From positions 1-6,644 of the forward strand of contig JASHSO010000416.1 in assembly GCA_030038715.1 (NCBI GenBank): a stretch of 6,644 nt of DNA, written 5' to 3'. Below the pieces are notes generated by a model. It saw only the letters and a program-made list of their open reading frames with translations. It had not been told where the DNA came from and did no database searches. The position numbers were made by a program, and so were the translations under genes. Positions within the stretch are counted from its first letter, which is position 1, and each line of letters starts with the position of its first letter. This document shows, piece by piece, positions 1 to 4,969 of the stretch. This stretch comes from Streptosporangiaceae bacterium. GTDB taxonomy: Bacteria; Actinomycetota; Actinomycetes; Streptosporangiales; Streptosporangiaceae.

Positions 1-1005
1 GGGCTGAACGCTGTGATCCGTGCGGTGGTGCGAACCGGCGTGGCCGAGCACGAGATGGAGTTCATCGGTTTCAGGGATGGCTGGCGCGGCCCGCTCGAGG
101 GCGACACCATGGTGCTGGACGTGGCGGCCGTCCGGGGCATCCTTCCGCGCGGCGGCACGATACTCGGGTCGTCCCGGACCAACCCGTTGGCCCGCGCCAG
201 CTCAGCGGGCCGCAAGACCGGCATCGAGCGGGTGACGGAGACTCTGGACAGCCTCGGCGTCGATGCGCTGGTGGCGATCGGCGGCGAGGACACGCTCGGA
301 GTTGCGAACAAGCTGCACGCGGCAGGCGGCCGAGTCGTGGGAGTGCCCAAGACCATCGACAACGACTTGAGCGCCACGGACTACACCTTCGGGTTCGACA
401 CCGCAGTGAACATCGCAATGGAGGCAATCGACCGCCTGCACACCACGGCGGAGAGCCACCATCGTGCCCTGATCGTGGAGGTCATGGGGCGCAGTGCCGG
501 CTGGATAGCGCTGCATGCCGGGATGGCAGGCGGCGCGAACGTGATCCTGATACCGGAGAAGCCGTTCGACATCGAGCAGGTTTGCGGCTACGTGGAGCAC
601 AGATTCCGCACCAGGTATGCGCCGATCGTTGTCGTGGCCGAGGGAGCACACCCGAAGGCGGCTGACGAGGAGATCGGCGACGCCAAGCGCGATGCGTTCG
701 GCCATGCCCGGCTTGGTGGCGTCGGCCAGATGCTTGCGGACGAGATCGAACGCCGCACCGGCAAGGAAGCACGCTGTGCCGTGCTCGGTCACATTCAGCG
801 TGGCGGAACCCCGACGGCGTTCGACCGCGTGCTGGCCACCAGGTTCGGCGTGCACGCGATCAGGGCCGTCGCCGACGGTGCATTCGGCACGATGGTGGCA
901 CTGCGAGGCACCCAGATCGTGCGGGTGCCCCTTGCCGAGGCGACGAGCGAGCTGAAACTCGTGCCGCCCGACCGCTATGCCGAAGCCGAGGTCTTCTTCG
1001 GCTGA
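1..1005 (+). CDS. pfp: 6-phosphofructokinase, predicted pyrophosphate-dependent (5' truncated)
   Basis: This enzyme phosphorylates fructose 6-phosphate to fructose 1,6-bisphosphate in cytoplasmic glycolysis. The frame is open from base 1 and begins with GLNAVIRAVV, which in this family follows the N-terminal GGGDCP loop. About a dozen residues and the start codon therefore lie outside the window, and the GTG at 13 is an internal Val. Visible motifs, numbered from base 1, are GGEDTLG at residues 94-100, VPKTIDNDL with the catalytic Asp pair at 120 and 122, VMGRSAGW, and GHIQRGGTPTAFDR near the C-terminus. The 334 visible residues fit a family length of about 340-350. Asp97 and Lys117 align with E. 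coli PfkA positions 104 and 124. Asp plus Lys there is the known signature of PPi-dependent enzymes, whereas ATP enzymes have Gly at 104. The PFK family assignment is certain; the phosphoryl donor is an inference. thiI follows closely on the same strand. Confidence 0.96.
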   Translation, partial: GLNAVIRAVVRTGVAEHEMEFIGFRDGWRGPLEGDTMVLDVAAVRGILPRGGTILGSSRTNPLARASSAGRKTGIERVTETLDSLGVDALVAIGGEDTLGVANKLHAAGGRVVGVPKTIDNDLSATDYTFGFDTAVNIAMEAIDRLHTTAESHHRALIVEVMGRSAGWIALHAGMAGGANVILIPEKPFDIEQVCGYVEHRFRTRYAPIVVVAEGAHPKAADEEIGDAKRDAFGHARLGGVGQMLADEIERRTGKEARCAVLGHIQRGGTPTAFDRVLATRFGVHAIRAVADGAFGTMVALRGTQIVRVPLAEATSELKLVPPDRYAEAEVFFG

Positions 1006-1010
1006 GCCGG

Positions 1011-1025
1011 ACCGCGCTATGCGGT
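1011..1025 (+). other. small hairpin between pfk and thiI
   Basis: ACCGC and GCGGT form a perfect 5-bp stem around the loop GCTAT, just after the phosphofructokinase stop codon. The 3' arm covers the GTG at 1024, which slightly favours a later thiI start. There is no T-tract, so it is not a convincing terminator. It may be chance in GC-rich DNA. Confidence 0.25.
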
Positions 1026-1059
1026 GCAGCCGCTGCGGATGCGATGGCAGACTGATGTG

Positions 1060-2319
1060 ATGCCAGCGCCGCCCGTCACCAGCGCAGCTGCTGGGTCCGT
1101 GGCACCTGTCCTGCCTGCTCCGCACGCGCTGCACGAGCCCTGCGTCTTGCTCAAGCTGGGCGAGATCGTGCTGAAGGGCAGGAACAGGCAGCAGTTCGAG
1201 CGGCTGCTGCACGACAATATCCGGCGCGCCGTGCGCGATCTCGGGATCGAGGTCCGGGTCTGGCAGCGCGAGGGCGTGATCGTGCTGCGGGTGGCCAATG
1301 CCGAGCGCGGCGGCTACACCGATGAGACGGCGGCCGATCTGGTAGGCGATCGGATGAGAAACGTCATGGGACTTGCCCGGGTCTGCCGGGCCGTCAGGGT
1401 GGCGAAGGAGCCGGAAGCCGCGATCGGAGCGGCCGTGGCGCTGGCCGCTGGCCACGAGGGCTCGTTCGCTGTTCGCGCCAGGCGCCGGGATAAGCGATTC
1501 CCACTGACCTCTGCCGAGCTTGCCGTTGAGATTGGAGCGAGGATCCAACGGGAATACGGCTACCCGGTTGACCTCACTGCACCAGACACGACGGTCTTCC
1601 TCGAGGTTGATCAGCGCGAGGTCTTTGTCTTCACCCAGGGCTGGCCAGGCCAGGGCGGGCTGCCGGTCGGCATGAGCGGTCGCGCTTTGGTGCTGATGTC
1701 GGGCGGGATCGACTCACCGGTGGCGGCCTACCGGATGATCCGCCGCGGCCTGCGCTGCAGCTTCGTGCACTTTTCTGGCATGCCGCTCACTGGACCCGAG
1801 TCGGTCTACAAGGCCTACGGCCTGGCCCGGCAACTCGATAGGTTCCAGTCCGATTCGCGGCTGTTCGTGGTGCCCTTCGGCAATGCGCAGCGCCGCCTTG
1901 CCTCGACGGGTGCCGGCCGGCTGCAGATCGTGGCTCAGCGCCGCCTGATGCTCAAGACCGGCGCGGCCATGGCCAGGAAGCTGCGGGCAGCCGCCCTCGT
2001 CACCGGCGACTCGCTCGGTCAGGTGAGCAGCCAGACGCTGGCCAATATCACCGCTCTCGATGACGCGGTGTCGCTGCCGATACTGCGGCCGCTGATCGGC
2101 CTCGACAAGGCCGAGATCATCGGCGAGGCACGCAGAATCGCTACCTTGGACATTTCGGAATTGCCGGACGAGGATTGCTGTTCACTGCTTACCCCGCGTC
2201 AGGTTGAGACCAAGGCACGGATTGCTGACCTGCGCAGAATCGAGGCTCGCCTGGACGCGGATGACCTGGCCGAAGAGCTCGCAGCCATCGCCCAGGAACA
2301 CACGCCTGGCCGCTCCTGA
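1060..2319 (+). CDS. thiI: tRNA 4-thiouridine synthase ThiI, short form without rhodanese domain
   Basis: ThiI adenylates U8 of tRNA and inserts sulfur to give 4-thiouridine; in many bacteria it also supplies sulfur for the thiazole of thiamine. Numbering from ATG 1060, CVLLKLGEIVLKGRNR (28-43) opens the N-terminal ferredoxin-like domain. A THUMP domain follows to about 190, then the PP-loop ATP-binding motif SGGIDS at 214-219. The conserved EDCC pair is Cys373-Cys374. The protein ends about 45 residues later, so the C-terminal rhodanese domain of the E. coli enzyme is absent. Bacillus-type short ThiI enzymes instead work with a dedicated cysteine desulfurase, which is not encoded in this window. 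The start is uncertain: GTG 1024, ATG 1039, ATG 1060 and GTG 1099 are all in frame and none has a clear Shine-Dalgarno. I chose 1060 because it gives a typical length (419 aa). The gap to the phosphofructokinase stop is 18-54 bases depending on start, so co-transcription is plausible. Confidence 0.93.
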   Translation: MPAPPVTSAAAGSVAPVLPAPHALHEPCVLLKLGEIVLKGRNRQQFERLLHDNIRRAVRDLGIEVRVWQREGVIVLRVANAERGGYTDETAADLVGDRMRNVMGLARVCRAVRVAKEPEAAIGAAVALAAGHEGSFAVRARRRDKRFPLTSAELAVEIGARIQREYGYPVDLTAPDTTVFLEVDQREVFVFTQGWPGQGGLPVGMSGRALVLMSGGIDSPVAAYRMIRRGLRCSFVHFSGMPLTGPESVYKAYGLARQLDRFQSDSRLFVVPFGNAQRRLASTGAGRLQIVAQRRLMLKTGAAMARKLRAAALVTGDSLGQVSSQTLANITALDDAVSLPILRPLIGLDKAEIIGEARRIATLDISELPDEDCCSLLTPRQVETKARIADLRRIEARLDADDLAEELAAIAQEHTPGRS

Positions 2320-2320
2320 C

Positions 2321-3430
2321 TCAGTAGCCGGTCGGCTCGGCGCGCACGAGTGGTCCGGCCCAGATGGCGGCGTTGCCGCCGAGCTGGGTCAGCACGCCAC
2401 CGGTCGCCCACACAGATCCGCCGACAAGCGCCACGTCGCTGATCCCGCTGCCCAGGCCGGCCCGGATGACCGCGCTGGTCAGTCGGCCCCGCGCCGAGAC
2501 GTCGAGCACCATGCCCGCGGCCGTCGGACCGGCGGCGGTCGCCGTGGCCAGGGCGCCGTCGTGGACGCCACGCGCGAGCTGGCCGGCCCAGGCATGCAGG
2601 GTTGTCGTCAGTCGGCGCCAGGCGAATCCGTCCCAGTGAGCGAGTACGAGCAGGCCAGGTCCGCTGCGGCTGCGCGTGTTCCCGAGCACCCACACGTCAT
2701 GGCGGGACACGGCGAGGATGGCGGTGAGGCGGACGTCGTCCAGTACGCGGCCGGTGCGCGCCCGGCGCCACCGACTGCCGTCGTAGTGCTCGATGTGGTC
2801 ACCGCGCTGGTCAGGGACGATGGCCCAGATGTCGCGCCGGGATGCGGCGCTTGCCTGGTAGATATGGCGAGCACGCCCGCTGGCCCTGGTCCAGTCGCGG
2901 CCGTCGAAGTGCCACGTACCGACTCCTCGGTAGCCGGTAGCAGTGGTGCCGAAGATCCACACGTCGTCCGGGCTGACCGCCGTGACCCCGGTGATCTGGC
3001 CACGGCTCCATCGCCTTGCCACCCGCCAGACCTTGCCATCCCAGTGCAAGACATAACCGCCGTAGTCGCTGACAGCCCAGATGTCCCCGGCCGTGGGTGC
3101 GCTGGCGTCGCTGAGGAACCCGGTCAGCCCGGAGGGCAGCGAGGATGGCCGGAGCCTGACGCCGTTCCACCGGTCTGCTACGGGTGCGCTCTGGCCGCCC
3201 GGATTCGTGCCGCCGAACACCCAGGCACCGTCGCGTCCGGTCACGACGATTGCGGAGTACCCCGATGCGTTGGTGAGCTGCCCGTAGTGCTGGTTCAGCG
3301 CGAGCTGCCAGGACGACTCGCTGACCGCGGATGGCGGGCTACCCGGCACGCCGCCGCCGATCACGGGCCCCAGCACCAGGGCCGGCATGAAGCCCACCAG
3401 AAGGGCGCCCGAGGAGCGGCCACTCAGCAT
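2321..3430 (-). CDS. putative secreted beta-propeller (Kelch/WD-like repeat) protein, function unknown
   Basis: This 369-residue protein is not recognised as a named family member. The N-terminus has Arg5 followed by a hydrophobic stretch (residues 9-30, GALLVGFMPALVL and on) and a Gly/Pro/Ser-rich segment, consistent with a Sec signal peptide; no lipobox Cys is present. The body shows repeating blade-like motifs: DGAWVFGG (67), GDIWAVSD (115), DDVWIFGT (155), RDIWAIVP (199), HDVWVLGN (244) and GSVWATGG (338). Between them recur HWDGKVW (129), HFDGRDW (174), HYDGSRW (215) and HWDGFAW (265), at spacings of 41-50 residues. This is typical of a beta-propeller that binds a partner outside the cell; no catalytic motif is seen. 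Mature-region Cys are absent. The frame is open back to ATG 3499, but ATG 3430 is preferred because GGAG lies six bases before it and the signal peptide then starts correctly. Its stop is one base from the thiI stop on the other strand. Confidence 0.8.
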   Translation of the reverse strand: MLSGRSSGALLVGFMPALVLGPVIGGGVPGSPPSAVSESSWQLALNQHYGQLTNASGYSAIVVTGRDGAWVFGGTNPGGQSAPVADRWNGVRLRPSSLPSGLTGFLSDASAPTAGDIWAVSDYGGYVLHWDGKVWRVARRWSRGQITGVTAVSPDDVWIFGTTATGYRGVGTWHFDGRDWTRASGRARHIYQASAASRRDIWAIVPDQRGDHIEHYDGSRWRRARTGRVLDDVRLTAILAVSRHDVWVLGNTRSRSGPGLLVLAHWDGFAWRRLTTTLHAWAGQLARGVHDGALATATAAGPTAAGMVLDVSARGRLTSAVIRAGLGSGISDVALVGGSVWATGGVLTQLGGNAAIWAGPLVRAEPTGY

Positions 3431-3436
3431 CGGTGT

Positions 3437-3440
3437 CTCC
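3437..3440 (-). promoter_or_regulatory. ribosome binding site fixing the beta-propeller start
   Basis: On the minus strand GGAG is followed by ACACCG and then ATG at 3430, a six-base spacing. None of the upstream in-frame start codons has such a site, so this decides the start and removes 23 residues from the longest open frame. Confidence 0.7.
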
Positions 3441-3501
3441 GAGCGTGATACTGACAGCGCTCTTTCGCAGATGCGCAACGTTAAGGTCAAGGCTTGCACA
3501 A

Positions 3502-3534
3502 GATGACTGGAAAACGGAGGGGCTTGCAGTCATC
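3502..3534. repeat. 8-bp inverted repeat in the DAHP synthase/beta-propeller intergenic region
   Basis: GATGACTG (3502-3509) and CAGTCATC (3527-3534) are perfect inverted copies separated by 17 bases. The site lies 56 bases past the DAHP synthase stop and about 70 bases upstream of the beta-propeller start. It could be a weak transcription stop for the synthase mRNA, although no T-tract follows on the minus strand, or a two-half-site operator for the beta-propeller gene. An 8-bp direct repeat, GGCTTGCA at 3491-3498 and 3521-3528 (30 bases start to start), overlaps it. The rest of 3431-3589 holds no gene I can support. A TTGACC sequence at 3485-3490 (minus strand) resembles a -35 box but lacks a good -10 partner. 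Confidence 0.45.
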
Positions 3535-3589
3535 AATCTGACCAGCTAGCCGGACGCGCGACCGCTCGCCACGACCATCGACCGGCCGA

Positions 3590-4633
3590 TCAGCCGATCA
3601 TCGCAGGCTCGAGTGGCGGGGTGAGCTGGCGGCCGAGTAGTTGCGGCAGTGTCTTGACCGCCTCGCCTAGCTCGCTGATGTCGTCTCCGGTCAGCGCCTG
3701 GTCGCCATCGCACATCGCAGCGGCCGGATGCGGGTGCACGTCGATGATCAGACCATCGGCGCCCGCGGCGATCGCGGCCCTGCTCAGTGGGAGCACGAGG
3801 TCTCTGCGCCCGCCAGAGTGCGATGGATCCACGATCACTGGTAGGTGCGACAGCCGCTGCGCGACCGGCACGGCGCTGATGTCGAGCGTGTTCCTGGTGG
3901 CGGTCTCGAACGTGCGGATCCCCCGCTCGCACAGCACGATGTCGAGGTTGCCGCGCTGCGCGATGTACTCGGCAGCCATCAGCCACTCCTCTACGGTCGC
4001 ATTCATGCCCCGCTTGAGCAGCACGGGCTTGGCAGCGGAGCCGACAGCCTGGAGCAGGGCGAAGTTCTGCATGCTCCGGGTTCCGACCTGAAGCATGTCG
4101 GCGTAGGAGGAGACGAGGTCGACGCTGGCGGGATCAATGACCTCGGTCACCACGGGCAACCCGGTCTCGGCTCGGACATCAGCCAGTATGCGCAGGCCGA
4201 CTTCCCCGAGGCCCTGGAAGGCATACGGCGAGGTACGGGGCTTGAAGGCGCCGCCGCGCAGCAGGGATGCGCCCGCGGCCTGCGCCATCCGTGCTGCAGT
4301 CAGAGTCTGCTCTGCCGTCTCGACGGTGCACGGGCCCGCAATGACGGTCAACGTTCCCGGGCCGATGGGCACGCCGGCCACCCTGATCACCGATCGGCTG
4401 GCATGATGCTCCCTGCTGACCAGCTTGTACGGGACCGAGATGCGTACGACATCGCTGACGCCAGGGTAGCTGCGCAGGTTCAGCGCGCCGAACTGGTCAA
4501 CGTCGCCGACCAGGCCGATGATCGTCCGGGACACGCCGCGGCTGACGAAGGCCTCGCCGCCCGCGGAGTGCACAAGCCTGACGATCGCCTCGATGTCGGC
4601 CTGGTCGGCCTCGGGAGCCATCACCACCACCAT
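3590..4633 (-). CDS. aroF: 3-deoxy-7-phosphoheptulonate (DAHP) synthase, type I-beta with N-terminal regulatory domain
   Basis: The enzyme condenses phosphoenolpyruvate with erythrose 4-phosphate to DAHP, the first committed step to chorismate and aromatic amino acids, in the cytoplasm. Residues 1 to about 75 (from MVVVMAPEAD) form a ferredoxin-like domain, the kind that gives Tyr/Phe feedback inhibition in the Thermotoga maritima enzyme. The barrel follows, with AGPCTVE (metal-ligand Cys), GGAFKPRTSPY (PEP binding), LQVGTRSMQN, PVLLKRGMN, ERGIRTFETATRNTLD, VDPSHSGGRRD (ligand His) and IIDVHPHPAAAMCDG. The length of 347 aa is close to the 338 aa of the Thermotoga enzyme. In the last motif the usual Glu ligand of EVHP is Asp (codon 3740-3742), while the second ligand Asp, 11 residues on, is kept. 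ATG 4633 is the start because AGGAG lies six bases upstream; the frame is open further up to 4774, but that stretch overlaps the leader attenuator. The type I-beta assignment is secure; the gene symbol is conventional. Confidence 0.96.
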   Translation of the reverse strand: MVVVMAPEADQADIEAIVRLVHSAGGEAFVSRGVSRTIIGLVGDVDQFGALNLRSYPGVSDVVRISVPYKLVSREHHASRSVIRVAGVPIGPGTLTVIAGPCTVETAEQTLTAARMAQAAGASLLRGGAFKPRTSPYAFQGLGEVGLRILADVRAETGLPVVTEVIDPASVDLVSSYADMLQVGTRSMQNFALLQAVGSAAKPVLLKRGMNATVEEWLMAAEYIAQRGNLDIVLCERGIRTFETATRNTLDISAVPVAQRLSHLPVIVDPSHSGGRRDLVLPLSRAAIAAGADGLIIDVHPHPAAAMCDGDQALTGDDISELGEAVKTLPQLLGRQLTPPLEPAMIG

Positions 4634-4639
4634 CGCCTT

Positions 4640-4644
4640 CTCCT
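4640..4644 (-). promoter_or_regulatory. ribosome binding site of the DAHP synthase gene
   Basis: AGGAG on the minus strand with a six-base spacer to ATG 4633. It sits 14 bases after the attenuator hairpin, so the synthase start is free whether or not that hairpin forms; control would be by termination rather than by hiding this site. Confidence 0.8.
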
Positions 4645-4658
4645 GTCTCCATATGAAG

Positions 4659-4688
4659 AAAGCCCCGGCCACTTCGGCCCGGGGCTTT
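4659..4688 (-). terminator. attenuator terminator hairpin in the DAHP synthase leader
   Basis: On the minus strand AAAGCCCCGG (4688-4679) and CCGGGGCTTT (4668-4659) are perfect reverse complements, giving a 10-bp GC-rich stem around a 10-base interior that can add a CC/GG pair. The 3' side runs CTTTCTTC, a short pyrimidine-rich tail acceptable for actinobacterial intrinsic terminators. It lies between the stop of the leader peptide (4704) and the ribosome binding site of the synthase, and no other gene ends here, so it is best read as a conditional terminator. The 5' arm continues to GGGCCG, which can pair instead with CGGCCC segments upstream at 4735-4745. Confidence 0.8.
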
Positions 4689-4703
4689 GATCGTCGCCTT
4701 GCG

Positions 4704-4778
4704 TCAGCGCACAGTCTGGCGGGCGACCGTCCCTGGGCCGGGCCGGTAGCCAAAACCAAACCAATACGCGCCATGCAC
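4704..4778 (-). CDS. aromatic-rich leader peptide of the DAHP synthase attenuator
   Basis: A 24-codon open frame from GTG 4778 to TGA 4704 encodes a peptide beginning MHGA, then YWFGFGY, then an Arg/Pro/Gly-rich tail ending ARQTVR. Five of seven consecutive residues are Tyr, Trp or Phe, the three end products of the pathway the downstream gene starts. Both Phe codons are TTT and the first Tyr is TAT, against the strong GC bias at third positions elsewhere; such codons would be decoded slowly when charged tRNA is scarce. The peptide has no plausible activity of its own. I infer that it acts in cis: ribosome stalling at the aromatic codons would change folding of the RNA immediately downstream. 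GGGGTAGG nine bases before the GTG could be a Shine-Dalgarno; alternatively the transcript is leaderless. No experimental support is visible, and the start could also be missed by gene finders. Confidence 0.75.
   Translation of the reverse strand: MHGAYWFGFGYRPGPGTVARQTVR
4735..4745 (-). promoter_or_regulatory. candidate antiterminator arm
   Basis: On the minus strand CGGCCCGGCCC directly follows the last aromatic codon of the leader peptide. It holds two CGGCCC copies overlapping by one base. Either can pair with GGGCCG in the 5' arm of the terminator, and the upstream copy extends to eight pairs (CGGCCCGG with CCGGGCCG). A competing local hairpin joins ACCG-CCC (from 4747) to GGG-CGGT across a six-base loop with one G-A mismatch. 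Ribosome position would decide between them. The pairings are read from the sequence; the switching is inferred. Confidence 0.5.
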
Positions 4779-4789
4779 AGCCGGTAGCC
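4742..4789 (-). repeat. 10-bp direct repeat flanking the leader peptide start and aromatic codons
   Basis: GGCTACCGGC occurs at 4789-4780, just before the leader start codon, and again at 4751-4742, covering the last Gly-Tyr-Arg codons. The first copy is part of the GGTAG-G-CTACC inverted repeat, so the upstream GGTAG could pair with CTACC of either copy if transcribed. It may have arisen by local duplication. Confidence 0.5.
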
Positions 4790-4791
4790 TA
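4786..4791 (-). promoter_or_regulatory. candidate -10 box for the leader/DAHP synthase transcript
   Basis: TAGGCT on the minus strand matches the actinobacterial -10 pattern TAnnnT. It ends seven bases before GTG 4778, placing the transcription start at or within a base of the leader start codon. The box lies inside the inverted repeat GGTAG-G-CTACC (4783-4793), a possible operator. No good -35 is seen at 17-19 bases. The same bases could instead belong to a Shine-Dalgarno if transcription starts upstream. Confidence 0.35.
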
Positions 4792-4888
4792 CCCCACTGC
4801 CCGGGCAGACGTAACGCGGGCCGGCGCGGTAAGCAGCTGGCGACTGGGTGGCAAGATAGCTCCACCTGCGGGGAAGAGGGTCGACCTC

Positions 4889-4969
4889 GTGGCCGTGAGC
4901 GGCGCGAGTGCAGGAAAGGGGCAGTCAGCTGGAAACGACGCAGCCCTGCGCCAACGCGCGCGAGACTAG
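4889..4969 (+). other. short upstream open frame overlapping the molybdoenzyme start
   Basis: A 26-codon frame, GTG GCC GTG AGC onward to TAG 4969, overlaps the first 62 bases of the molybdoenzyme reading frame in a different phase. It has GAGGG eight bases upstream, a better ribosome site than the GTG at 4908 has. The encoded peptide is rich in Ala, Gly and Ser and resembles nothing I know. It may be a coupling frame, a trace of an alternative N-terminus, or chance. Confidence 0.2.

Noticed and set aside
13..15. GTG at 13 as the start of phosphofructokinase
   Set aside because: It falls inside the conserved GLNAVIRAV motif, and the frame is open to base 1, so the gene begins outside the window.
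202..1548. Long minus-strand open frame spanning phosphofructokinase and the thiI start
   Set aside because: It lies antisense to two clear enzymes, its translation has no recognisable domain, and long antisense frames are expected in GC-rich codon-biased DNA.
2204..3448. Plus-strand 414-codon open frame opposite the beta-propeller gene
   Set aside because: The minus strand has a good ribosome site, signal peptide and regular repeats. The plus frame overlaps the end of thiI and has only low-complexity Arg/Ala/Pro/Gly content.
4659..4688. The leader hairpin as a plain terminator of a plus-strand transcript
   Set aside because: No plus-strand gene ends nearby; the nearest upstream plus-strand stop is that of thiI at 2319. 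Its position before the synthase ribosome site and its pairing with the leader fit an attenuator better.
3845..4690. Plus-strand open frame opposite DAHP synthase
   Set aside because: Antisense shadow of a highly conserved enzyme; no ribosome site and no domain.
4634..4774. 47-residue N-terminal extension of DAHP synthase starting ATG 4774
   Set aside because: ATG 4633 has AGGAG at ideal spacing and gives the family N-terminus. The extension overlaps the leader peptide and hairpin and does not resemble family members.
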